Shown here: positions 1-5,789 of the stretch, piece by piece | How positions within the stretch are numbered: the first letter of the stretch is position 1 | How the letters are laid out: each line of letters opens with the position of its first letter | Assembly (NCBI GenBank): GCA_027031565.1 | Contig: JALVPX010000027.1 | Span: forward strand, 1-6,775 | DNA length: 6,775 nt | Direction of reading: 5' to 3' | Source of the DNA: Deltaproteobacteria bacterium | GTDB taxonomy: Bacteria > Desulfobacterota > Dissulfuribacteria > Dissulfuribacterales > JALVPX01 | The notes under the pieces: model-generated | The model's input: the letters and a program-made list of their open reading frames with translations, nothing else | Told to the model about the DNA's origin: nothing | Databases searched by the model: none | Translations under genes and position numbers: made by a program

Positions 1-153
1 AAGCTTGCAGCTGAACATGGCAAGACGGCCAAGTATCAAAAGCTGATCAACAACCTCCTTGCCAAGCCAGAGCATAAGTGGCGTATCGAAGGCTTTGGTG
101 CTGAGATACAGAAGCTCATTGAGGAAGAACGCAAGGAACGTTACGCACAATAA
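1..153 (+). CDS. C-terminal end of an unidentified protein (5' end outside window)
   Basis: Frame 1 is open from the first base through 50 codons to TAA at 151-153, with a second in-frame TAA-like run just after. The tail is rich in Lys, Glu and Arg, looks helical and hydrophilic (it ends in EEERKERYAQ), and has no membrane segment. A strong intrinsic terminator follows 16 bases after the stop, as expected for a real gene end, and this is the main support for the call. I do not recognise the family from 50 residues, so no function is offered. The gene is cut by the window edge, not truncated biologically. An overlapping reading frame that begins at 59 in another frame is rejected in favour of this one. 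Confidence 0.75.
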   Translation, partial: KLAAEHGKTAKYQKLINNLLAKPEHKWRIEGFGAEIQKLIEEERKERYAQ

Positions 154-169
154 TAAAAATCGTCAAACC

Positions 170-214
170 GCAGCCGCCTTTGGCCTTGCAGCCTCAGGCG
201 GCTGCTTTTATTTT
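170..214 (+). terminator. Strong rho-independent terminator
   Basis: A perfect 10-bp GC-rich stem is formed by GCAGCCGCCT (170-179) and AGGCGGCTGC (196-205), with a 16-base loop, followed at once by TTTTATTTT (206-214). It ends the gene stopping at 153. A second copy of GCAGCC at 188-193 can also pair with GGCTGC at 200-205, giving a shorter alternative hairpin. The next gene starts 6 bases after the T tract. Confidence 0.9.
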
Positions 215-220
215 GGAGCC

Positions 221-814
221 ATGAAAAAAACCATATCAGCCATAATTTCGATTTTTTCTTTTCTCGCTATCTTAGGAACGTTGACTTTGTGTAAGGCCGA
301 GAAAGGCCCTGAAGAGATAATCGGTGCAGTAAAGAAATTAGAACTGTCGTACAAGGGCTATACACTTGGACAACGCCTTGATTCCACAAAGCTCAAAGCC
401 CTCAAGAAAAGCCCAGAAAAGGATTCCTATCCAGGCACAATAAAAATGATCGACAATGGCTTGATCATAGTGATTGATAAGAAGAATCAGATAATAGTTG
501 CAGTAAGCAAGAGGGTGAAAGGTGCGGCATCCAATGAGCTCAAGGCCCTAGTGAACGAATTGATGCTGCTATTCGGGGAGCCCACTGCCGTGGCCCATGA
601 AAAGATCATATATTGGGCTTACGGGAAAAACGGCAAGATAACAGATGAGGCCTATAACAAGGCTAAAGACACTGGCAAACTGGAAGTGTTGGCCACGGTC
701 AAATTGAACAGCAGCAAGAGGATTTTCAAGGTCACATCTGATAAAAAAGAGAAGGCAGATGTTTATGTCATCATGTCTTCTGAACCGCTCATTAGTGCTC
801 TGCTGAAACACTAA
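221..814 (+). CDS. Exported protein of unknown function, 197 aa
   Basis: The protein begins with a Sec-type signal: two lysines, a hydrophobic stretch at about residues 4-23, and a likely signal peptidase I site after CKA at residue 26. There is a Cys at residue 24, but Leu precedes it, so a lipoprotein signal is unlikely. The mature part is Lys-rich with alternating short strands and helices, including LFGEP and IIYWAYGKNGK around residues 122-145; I recognise no family. The start at 221 is chosen because it places the signal peptide at the N terminus. The open frame extends back to 59, but that would overlap the previous gene and run through its terminator. GGAG at 215-218 is only 2 bases from ATG, an unusually short spacing. 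The gene converges on the Nudix gene, with overlapping stop codons. It is probably periplasmic; the role is unknown. Confidence 0.8.
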   Translation: MKKTISAIISIFSFLAILGTLTLCKAEKGPEEIIGAVKKLELSYKGYTLGQRLDSTKLKALKKSPEKDSYPGTIKMIDNGLIIVIDKKNQIIVAVSKRVKGAASNELKALVNELMLLFGEPTAVAHEKIIYWAYGKNGKITDEAYNKAKDTGKLEVLATVKLNSSKRIFKVTSDKKEKADVYVIMSSEPLISALLKH

Positions 815-1308
815 CCTCTATTACATATACGGTTGAGCACATATAATCCATCTGGACAAAAAGGCCTCTTATCGGCCATTTCAAACACCTTCTGCACAGG
901 CAGAAACAGGCCTTCTGCCACCTCTTCCTCCTGGAGTACTAAGGGTCCATCCCATACACAGGTATAAGCCCTGCCCCACACCCTATTCGTGTCATTTTCG
1001 TGATAAAATTCAAATTCATAATTTAGACTAGTTCCTTTAACCCCCAATTCTTCATAAAGTTCCCGCTCTGCTGCCTGCTGCCAAGTCTCACCGGAAAGCA
1101 CCACACCACCGGCTGCAACGTCATAATGGGAAGGATAAAGGTCTTTGTCAGCAGTGCGCTTATGCACAAAAATTTGGCCTTGTGAATTGAAAAGCAATAT
1201 ATAGGTGGCTCTGTGGATAAGCCTGTCCCGGCGCATTCTGCTTCTTGAAGCCTCACCAATTGGACGGTTAAGCTCGTCGACTATCATTACGACTTCTTGT
1301 GGAGACAT
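811..1308 (-). CDS. YfcD-like Nudix hydrolase, 165 aa
   Basis: Nudix enzymes cleave nucleoside diphosphates linked to another group, using metal held by the Nudix box. The full box G-x5-E-x7-REUxEExGU is present at residues 68-90 (G68, E74, R82-E83, E86-E87, G89), with no key residue missing. The N-terminal VDELNRPIGEASRS segment, the RHRATYI-like HRATYILLF at residues 32-40, the RVWG motif near 109 and the LQEEEVAE stretch near 125 all resemble E. coli YfcD and the isopentenyl-diphosphate isomerase-like Nudix group. The substrate of that subgroup is not firmly known and cannot be read here. The ATG at 1308 is chosen because GAGGG sits 7 bases upstream; a longer frame to 1377 would overlap the methyltransferase. 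It is the last gene of the four-gene operon, 31 bases after the methyltransferase stop. It is cytoplasmic with no signal peptide. The family is certain; the substrate is not. Confidence 0.93.
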   Translation of the reverse strand: MSPQEVVMIVDELNRPIGEASRSRMRRDRLIHRATYILLFNSQGQIFVHKRTADKDLYPSHYDVAAGGVVLSGETWQQAAERELYEELGVKGTSLNYEFEFYHENDTNRVWGRAYTCVWDGPLVLQEEEVAEGLFLPVQKVFEMADKRPFCPDGLYVLNRICNRG

Positions 1309-1315
1309 AACGGTT

Positions 1316-1320
1316 CCCTC
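1316..1320 (-). promoter_or_regulatory. Ribosome binding site of the Nudix gene
   Basis: On the minus strand GAGGG lies 7 bases before the ATG at 1308. It decides this start over the upstream in-frame codons at 1365 and 1377, which lie inside the methyltransferase gene. Confidence 0.7.
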
Positions 1321-1339
1321 AATATGGCTTAAAGGATCA

Positions 1340-1980
1340 TTAACGAATGTGCCCCTTAATGCCATAAATTGCCACAAAGCTGCCTAAACCGCACCCGTCC
1401 ATGATCTTGTTTGCCAGTCTGCCGTGCTCTTCAATGATTGTCTGAACTACCCTGCCTATAACGAATCCTGCTGCTTCGAGCAGATCCGCCACTTCTTCGC
1501 AGCTGAAGAATGTGGCTTCGCCATAAAATTTGCTTTTATCCTTTCGAGACTGGTAGGCTTTCCCCAATGGGCTGTCTCTATCAACAAATCCCACTATCAT
1601 TCCTCCACCCGGTTTTAAAATCCTGTAGGCTTCTTTGAAAGAGGCTACAGGATCATCCACAAAACAAATAGTTGTGACCATGAGACAGTAATCAACAGAC
1701 TCTGACTGGATGGGAAGGGCCTCTGCGACGCCACATGCGACTTCGATATTTTTGCCTTGGCCCTTTTGGCCATTATAAAACTTGGATCCACACCGATTTT
1801 TACTTTAAGCGGCACGGCAAACATGCCTGAGCCTACACCGATCTCAAGGCCTCTACTACTTGAGATGGTATCTGCCAGAGTGCGCAGCGCCGTGATTTCA
1901 AGCCTGTACAGCTCCTGGTGTTCATCAAACCACTTGTCATATTCCTGGCTGTAAAGATCAAATGGTTTTGTCTTTGCCAA
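1340..1980 (-). pseudogene. Class I SAM-dependent methyltransferase, interrupted by a -1 frameshift
   Basis: Two overlapping minus-strand frames (1980 down to 1645, and 1681 down to 1340) are the two halves of one methyltransferase. The first half has the SAM-binding motif I, GLEIGVGSG (residues 44-52), and the acidic residue after strand 2 in IGVDPS (D65). The second frame continues with IEVACGVAEALP, then MVTTICFVDDP, then the post-I segment YRILKPGG, as in Methyltransf_11 proteins. Continuity is restored by adding one base at the A5 run read at 1753-1749, right after AKRAKAK. The intact protein would be 213 aa. The start is TTG at 1980 with AAGGGG six bases upstream; an in-frame TGA lies just before it. 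It sits between the peptidase (23 bp gap) and the Nudix gene (31 bp gap). It could be a real pseudogene, a sequencing error in a homopolymer, or slippage; the second half shows no other damage, which favours error or a very recent event. The methyl acceptor is unknown. Confidence 0.82.
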
Positions 1981-1986
1981 GGCTAT

Positions 1987-1992
1987 CCCCTT
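1987..1992 (-). promoter_or_regulatory. Ribosome binding site supporting a TTG start
   Basis: AAGGGG on the minus strand ends 6 bases before TTG at 1980. No ATG or GTG is available in this frame before the upstream TGA, so this site fixes the methyltransferase start at a TTG. Confidence 0.65.
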
Positions 1993-2003
1993 GTTTCACA
2001 CGA

Positions 2004-3428
2004 TTACAGTGGTGCCCCCACCACCTTTGCCATGAATTCATCCATTGTGTAAAGGCATGCACAGGAAGCCCAATTTTTCAAGGTCTCGAGGGCATCAAAA
2101 TCAAGGAACCATTTTGGACCAGACCGGGCTTCAAGACTTTTCAACATCTTTTCGGAGGCCAAAAAGGCCTTGAAATAATCGAGTGAATAAAAATCTGGCA
2201 TGAGGTCAAAGAGATAGGTCTCGGGATCATATTTAAAACCTGTCTCCCTCTCCATAACCTCTGCATACAGCCCTTGCCCCCTTGACACAAGATCCTTAGA
2301 AAAATTTTCATATTCAACCAAAAATTTTGCCCCATATCGTCTGGTGAGCACTTTGAATTTGATGCCATGTATTCGTTCAATTTCTTTTGCCTCTGGCAAG
2401 CTGTTTCCAGCCAAGGACTCAAGGAATTCCTTCTTCATGCACAGTCGTTGAAACAAAAAGGCAAAGGCCTCGGGGATTTCCCCAGAAAGCAAAAACTCCC
2501 TGGCCTCCAATGGGGCGTCTGAAGAGGTGTTAAGAAAATAAAAGGCATGGCCCATTTCGTGGAAGAGCGCTTCCCAGTCGAGCCAGCCGCATATTGGGCT
2601 CACAAATATGTGCACCTCACTTGGCACCGAGACGGGGATACAGAAAGATTGGCTTCCAGGTTTTCCATGACCATGAATCTTAAGCTGAGGCCCTTCCTTT
2701 ATACCAATCGAGTCAAAAAAGGACATTGCGATTTCGGAGGACGCAAGGGAAGGGAAGTACGCATCCATATATCTCATGCCCAGCAGATAAATCGCATCAA
2801 AACGGTTGGCCTCTGAAAAGTTATGGCCAGGTTGCACATTGTCAAGCCACTCTTCCACCTGCCTCATATATTCTTGTCTATGGGTATTTAAAAAGGACCG
2901 GCAACGTTTGACTTCTCCATGCAATTTCGGCCCGCGTCTGGCCTCACAAAAGACCACATAGTTTTCATAACCCAATTCATCCGATACAGCAGCCAGAAGA
3001 GCCTGCCAGGTAGCATGGCTAAAAGGGGCAAGAAACCTGCACAACGCCAGTGCCTCACGGGCCAGTATGCGTCTTTTACCCCACACGTCACAGTTCTGGC
3101 ACCACGTTATGATCTCTCTAAAGGGAATGTTTTCTCCATTTACCTGGGCTGCAGCCCTTTCCATCCACTGAGAAAACATGGCCTGGAGGGGCTCCACCCT
3201 TTTACGGAGAAAGAGGTCTTCTGCAATAAAGGTGGCACGGCCTGTTATTCCCCTGTCCCTGAACAGCTTCCTTATCTTGGCAAGATCATCATGGTCAGGA
3301 AACGTTTGGGTGACCTCGCCAATGCCAGCACCCTCTTCCCCCTGCAAAAGGGCGATCTCATGCAACCGCTGTTCCCTGAGCTTTGCGAAAATCCGTTCTT
3401 TTAATTCGGAGCTTATCAGATTCCGCAC
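2004..3428 (-). CDS. M3-like zinc metallopeptidase (oligoendopeptidase F type), 474 aa
   Basis: Family M3 enzymes are soluble zinc peptidases that cut short peptides inside the cell. The zinc motif HEMGH is at residues 290-294, within DWEALFHEMGHAFYF. The third ligand is probably E317 in GEIPEAF, which aligns with the E-x-P segment of thimet oligopeptidase and is 23 residues past the second His. Near the C terminus, PDFYSLDYFKAFLASEKM (411-428) matches the Tyr-rich substrate loop of this family. The N-terminal 200 residues look helical, as expected for the domain over the cleft. At 474 aa it is shorter than PepF (about 600 aa), so it is a divergent or compact member. There is no signal peptide. 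The GTG start at 3428 lies one base after the stop of the esterase gene, with AAAGG 8 bases upstream, and an in-frame TGA blocks a longer start; translational coupling is likely. The family is strongly supported; the exact substrate is not known. Confidence 0.88.
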   Translation of the reverse strand: MRNLISSELKERIFAKLREQRLHEIALLQGEEGAGIGEVTQTFPDHDDLAKIRKLFRDRGITGRATFIAEDLFLRKRVEPLQAMFSQWMERAAAQVNGENIPFREIITWCQNCDVWGKRRILAREALALCRFLAPFSHATWQALLAAVSDELGYENYVVFCEARRGPKLHGEVKRCRSFLNTHRQEYMRQVEEWLDNVQPGHNFSEANRFDAIYLLGMRYMDAYFPSLASSEIAMSFFDSIGIKEGPQLKIHGHGKPGSQSFCIPVSVPSEVHIFVSPICGWLDWEALFHEMGHAFYFLNTSSDAPLEAREFLLSGEIPEAFAFLFQRLCMKKEFLESLAGNSLPEAKEIERIHGIKFKVLTRRYGAKFLVEYENFSKDLVSRGQGLYAEVMERETGFKYDPETYLFDLMPDFYSLDYFKAFLASEKMLKSLEARSGPKWFLDFDALETLKNWASCACLYTMDEFMAKVVGAPL

Positions 3429-3429
3429 G

Positions 3430-3987
3430 TTATATGCCTTTGCTCACGATTAGATGTCTTTCCCTTAGAAAGGTACAAATTCTTTCTGCAATAACTTGAT
3501 AGCCTCGTGCATTTGGGTGTAGCCCATCACTCAAAAAATGATCTTTGCGGTCTTGCAGGCCATCAAAGATGTTTTCATAAAGCCCTGTCGAAAATCTCTG
3601 TGACAATTCCCGGTACATCGCTGCCCATGCCTGAATTCCTGGCTCTTCAAAATAAAATCCAGCCAAAATGACCTTGGTTCCCATGGCCAAGAACGGTTTC
3701 ATTATGGCTGCGAGGTTATTAGAGACGCTTTCAATGGATAGGCCCATAAAAAAATCGTTTATACCCAACTCTATAAATGCGATGTCGGAAGCAGGCTCTA
3801 GTGCCTGATCGAGCCTTCTCAGTGCATCGAACGTGGTATCGCCTGAGACGCCAAGGTTAAAGGTCTTCACAAAGGCCAGGCGCTCAAGAACAGATGGCCA
3901 CGCAGCGCTCGAAGGCACCATGTAACCTTCTGTAATGCTGTCTCCGAAACAGACCATGTTTATGCTGGCATTACCCTGCCTGTCCAT
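3430..3987 (-). CDS. GDSL/SGNH-family esterase or lipase, 185 aa
   Basis: SGNH hydrolases cleave esters or thioesters with a Ser-Asp-His triad. All blocks are visible: block I GDSITEG (S17 nucleophile, residues 15-21), block II with NLGVSGDTT (G49), block III GIND (75-78, N77 in the oxyanion hole) and block V DGLHP (D154, H157). Length and motif spacing fit the TesA-like bacterial group. No signal peptide is seen from this start, so it is probably cytoplasmic, whereas many TesA proteins are periplasmic. The ATG at 3987 is chosen for the strong GGAGGAG just before it. The frame continues to a GTG at 4071, but that codon is preceded by a pyrimidine-rich stretch without a ribosome site, and the added 28 residues look like neither a signal nor a domain. 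It is the first gene of the operon, one base from the M3 peptidase. Substrate unknown. Confidence 0.9.
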   Translation of the reverse strand: MDRQGNASINMVCFGDSITEGYMVPSSAAWPSVLERLAFVKTFNLGVSGDTTFDALRRLDQALEPASDIAFIELGINDFFMGLSIESVSNNLAAIMKPFLAMGTKVILAGFYFEEPGIQAWAAMYRELSQRFSTGLYENIFDGLQDRKDHFLSDGLHPNARGYQVIAERICTFLRERHLIVSKGI

Positions 3988-3989
3988 AG

Positions 3990-3996
3990 CTCCTCC
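3990..3996 (-). promoter_or_regulatory. Ribosome binding site of the esterase gene
   Basis: GGAGGAG on the minus strand lies directly upstream of the ATG at 3987 (GGAGG core 4 bases away). It is the strongest site in the operon and decides the start against the GTG at 4071. Confidence 0.7.
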
Positions 3997-4091
3997 ATGG
4001 AGATAAATCGATAAATACTTGCCAACAGGGGTGCCATCATGGTAAGCCTTTGTGCGCGTTGGTTCAATCACAGAGGGAGTGATTTACCAGA

Positions 4092-4121
4092 TACATAAAC
4101 GAATGTTAGAAACTATGACAA
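4092..4121 (-). promoter_or_regulatory. Candidate sigma-70 promoter for the esterase operon
   Basis: On the minus strand TTGTCA (4121-4116, five of six consensus bases) is followed after 18 bases by TATGTA (4097-4092, three of six). It would give a leader of roughly 100 bases before the ATG at 3987. The -10 is weak, so this is a candidate only. Confidence 0.35.
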
Positions 4122-4164
4122 GGCTGCCTGGGTAAATTTCGTACAAGCTGACAGCACAGCCTTG
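4119..4164. repeat. 8-bp inverted repeat in the divergent control region
   Basis: CAAGGCTG (4119-4126) and CAGCCTTG (4157-4164) are perfect inverted copies separated by 30 bases. Read outward, each arm supplies the TTG of a candidate -35 element, one per strand. This could be an operator pair for a regulator acting on both transcripts, or chance; 8 bp in about 230 is not conclusive. Confidence 0.45.
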
Positions 4165-4191
4165 ATCAGCCTACTTGTTAAAGAAAAAAAT
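4162..4191 (+). promoter_or_regulatory. Weak candidate promoter for the PEP-CTERM gene
   Basis: TTGATC (4162-4167) and AAAAAT (4186-4191) are 18 bases apart, each matching four of six consensus bases, and would place the transcript start a few bases before the ribosome site. I saw no convincing -24/-12 (GG...GC) sigma-54 element, the type known to drive some PEP-CTERM genes through PrsK/PrsR. Confidence 0.25.
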
Positions 4192-4203
4192 AGTCGTGTT
4201 GAA

Positions 4204-4208
4204 AGGAG
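4204..4208 (+). promoter_or_regulatory. Ribosome binding site deciding between two ATGs
   Basis: AGGAG directly abuts the ATG at 4209 but is 6 bases from the ATG at 4215, which is the normal spacing. This supports 4215 as the start. Confidence 0.75.
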
Positions 4209-4214
4209 ATGAGG

Positions 4215-4763
4215 ATGAATAAGACGTGTCTCATACTTATGGCAATATTTTTTGTTTTAATCAACATTGGACCAGGAAATGCCACAACTATTCAATATAT
4301 TGCCACAAACTTGCAAGATAGTGACCCTAATCAGGATTTGTGGCAGTATAGTTACCTGGTTAGTGATCGCACCTTTTCAGAAAACACGGGTTTCACCATT
4401 TATTACGAATACGGTCTTTATGACTCAATAACGCCTGTCTCTGCTCCGGCTAAATGGAATATAGATTCATGGGATCCTGACCCCGCTTTCCAAGATAACG
4501 GAGCCTATGATGCACTCGCTTTGGTGGACGATCCGCCACTTGATTCTCCTTTTGTTGTCAATTTTGTATGGCTTGGAAATGGGGAGCCAGGACCTCAGCC
4601 CTTTGAGATTTATTATGATGATGGAAACACCTTTAAAATCCTTGAGTCTGGCACCACAACTTCTTCGCCGGTTCCGCTGCCAAGCACACTGCTTCTGCTC
4701 ATCTCTGGCCTGGCAGCAGGTCTTTGTAATAGGCGCTCAAAAGGCCCTGGCCACCTAATGTAA
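4215..4763 (+). CDS. Secreted PEP-CTERM sorting-domain protein, 182 aa
   Basis: The N terminus is a Sec signal (hydrophobic residues about 5-19, likely cleavage after GNA at residue 23). The C terminus has the tripartite PEP-CTERM signal: VPLPST (153-158), a hydrophobic helix LLLLISGLAAGL (159-170) and an RR-containing basic tail (R173, R174). The family rule is that an exosortase in the inner membrane recognises this signal and processes the protein for export, often alongside extracellular polysaccharide production. The 130-residue body between them is rich in Asp, Tyr, Trp and Pro and nearly free of Lys and Arg, as expected for an extracellular beta-rich protein; I recognise no named domain there. 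It is divergent from the esterase operon and convergent with the DUF2267 gene. No exosortase or polysaccharide gene is in the window. The sorting signal is secure; the function of the body is unknown. Confidence 0.9.
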   Translation: MNKTCLILMAIFFVLINIGPGNATTIQYIATNLQDSDPNQDLWQYSYLVSDRTFSENTGFTIYYEYGLYDSITPVSAPAKWNIDSWDPDPAFQDNGAYDALALVDDPPLDSPFVVNFVWLGNGEPGPQPFEIYYDDGNTFKILESGTTTSSPVPLPSTLLLLISGLAAGLCNRRSKGPGHLM

Positions 4764-4827
4764 CACTGCCTTAGTAGCTGTAGAGATAGGTTGAGCCAGT
4801 CTCAAAGCAGCAGATAATTTGCATTGG

Positions 4828-4846
4828 GCTGGCTGAACCAGCATTT
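4828..4846 (+). terminator. Weak hairpin, possible terminator of the PEP-CTERM gene
   Basis: GCTGG (4828-4832) pairs with CCAGC (4838-4842) around a 5-base loop, followed by ATTTT. The stem is only 5 bp and the T tract short, so it is a poor terminator. The rest of the 160-base gap between the convergent genes (4764-4923) holds another 5-bp hairpin, GTAGC/GCTAC at 4883-4899, and nothing else clear. Confidence 0.3.
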
Positions 4847-4923
4847 TCCGGCCTGCCTTTAAATATACTTCAGCAAGACCGGGTAGCTCATCACGCTACA
4901 TGACTATTTCAGTTTTTAAACCA

Positions 4924-5361
4924 TTACGCATCTTCCCAGAGCGCTTTTAAACGTTTTGGCAATTCTGCCTCCACATCTTGTGCTTCTCCATCTGAAACGT
5001 GCCTTTTGATGACATGGAATACCGCCTTTATGGCCTTGATTGCTGTGTCTTTGTCCTTAAAGTCCACTTCACCCCTGGGTGTATCATATTTCATAACCTC
5101 TTCTATAAATTCGTCCACGTCTTTGATCTTCTCGGGGGTCTTGGACAACTTCCAGCCATCCACATAAACTGCCTTTATAGCCATTGGAAGCTGTGCCAAC
5201 AAATGCATGGATTCTTCATGTGTCAGCCTGTTTCTCAATGCCCTCAAAACAGCTTTAAGAACCCTGCCTGCCCTTTTTTTATTTTCGGGCTCACCAAGTT
5301 CCTGTGCCAATTCTTTTAGAAAAATGTTGCCCTTTTCTGCATACTTTTCAAAATTCATCAT
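4924..5361 (-). CDS. DUF2267 domain protein, 145 aa
   Basis: The whole length matches the DUF2267 pattern: FLKELAQELGEPENKKRAGRV, then ALRNRLTHEESMHLLAQLP (41-59), then the signature DGWKLSKTPEKI (68-79). A second helical unit follows at about 109-144 (AIKAVFHVI, HVSDGEAQDVEAELP, LKALW). The two units are similar in order and spacing (RLTHEES..QLP..IKAVY and HVSDGEA..ELP..LKALW), so the protein is an internal duplication. It is soluble, all-helical and has no signal peptide. No biochemical function is established for the family; members often occur near stress or membrane-related genes. Two adjacent ATGs (5361 and 5358) follow the strong AAGGAGGGGAG; the second has the better spacing (7 bases from GGAGG). 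It is 117 bases after the small membrane protein, so co-transcription is possible but unproven. Confidence 0.9.
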   Translation of the reverse strand: MMNFEKYAEKGNIFLKELAQELGEPENKKRAGRVLKAVLRALRNRLTHEESMHLLAQLPMAIKAVYVDGWKLSKTPEKIKDVDEFIEEVMKYDTPRGEVDFKDKDTAIKAIKAVFHVIKRHVSDGEAQDVEAELPKRLKALWEDA

Positions 5362-5372
5362 CTCCCCTCCTT
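5362..5372 (-). promoter_or_regulatory. Strong ribosome binding site of the DUF2267 gene
   Basis: AAGGAGGGGAG on the minus strand runs into two tandem ATGs at 5361 and 5358. The GGAGG core (5370-5366) is 4 bases from the first and 7 from the second, so the second may be the true start. Confidence 0.65.
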
Positions 5373-5478
5373 ATTTTGAGAATGTTCTTTTTATCAAAAG
5401 TTAATAATCCAAGAGACTCGGGCAAGAGGAGGGGTGACTGCTCGACTGGCTGTTTTAAACTAAGGATGGCATCAAGAA

Positions 5479-5733
5479 TTACTTTTGCTGGCAGGAATCC
5501 AACTCTTCGAGTTTTTTGTAAATCTGGTCGAGTTTCTTATGCAAAGAGTTTGTTGCCTTAATATTTTTGTATGCATTTATGATGAGTTTCAAAGACACAA
5601 GGAAGATCGCTGCCTCCAAAAGGAGATCACGGGTAAAGCCCTTCACAAACAATGCGAGGGCAAAAAGGACCAGTGTTGCCACAATGACCAAGAAGGTACC
5701 TATGTCGAAATAGCTGTCTTGCATTTTTTTCAT
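5479..5733 (-). CDS. Small two-helix membrane protein, 84 aa
   Basis: From the ATG at 5733, two hydrophobic segments (about residues 11-30 and 37-53) are joined by a short basic turn, KGFTRD. A hydrophilic tail follows with a likely short coiled coil (LHKKLDQIYKKLEEL, about 64-78). The two-helix hairpin should put both termini on the same side, probably the cytoplasm by the positive charges. I do not recognise a family. The start is uncertain: the ATG at 5733 has no ribosome site; the frame runs back to GTG at 5784 (GGAAGG 9 bases upstream, 101 aa) and also contains TTG at 5766 with AAAGG 7 bases upstream. The added N-terminal residues are not hydrophobic, so topology does not change. Dense hydrophobic periodicity and the basic tail argue that this is a real gene, not its 98-codon antisense shadow. 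It lies between the DUF1501 and DUF2267 genes on the same strand. Confidence 0.65.
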   Translation of the reverse strand: MKKMQDSYFDIGTFLVIVATLVLFALALFVKGFTRDLLLEAAIFLVSLKLIINAYKNIKATNSLHKKLDQIYKKLEELDSCQQK

Positions 5734-5789
5734 ACTAATGGGGCAGCCGTTCAATGCCAAGGGCAACGTCTGGCCTTTTAACACGAAGA

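Noticed and set aside
1..6. HindIII site (AAGCTT) at the first bases
   Set aside because: It may be a cloning junction, but one site at the edge is not evidence of a biological feature.
59..220. N-terminal extension of the exported protein back to 59
   Set aside because: It overlaps the upstream coding end in another frame, passes through the terminator, and would bury the signal peptide inside the protein.
1309..1377. Longer Nudix start at 1365 or 1377
   Set aside because: It overlaps the methyltransferase end; the ATG at 1308 has a good GAGGG site and fits the YfcD-like N terminus.
2919..3404. 161-codon plus-strand open frame
   Set aside because: It is antisense to the M3 peptidase, has no recognisable domain and is explained as a shadow of that gene.
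3988..4071. Longer esterase start at GTG 4071
   Set aside because: There is no ribosome site upstream, and the extra 28 residues are not a signal peptide; the ATG at 3987 has GGAGGAG.
5485..5781. 98-codon plus-strand open frame
   Set aside because: It is antisense to the small membrane protein and Cys/His-rich without a motif; the minus-strand reading gives coherent membrane helices.
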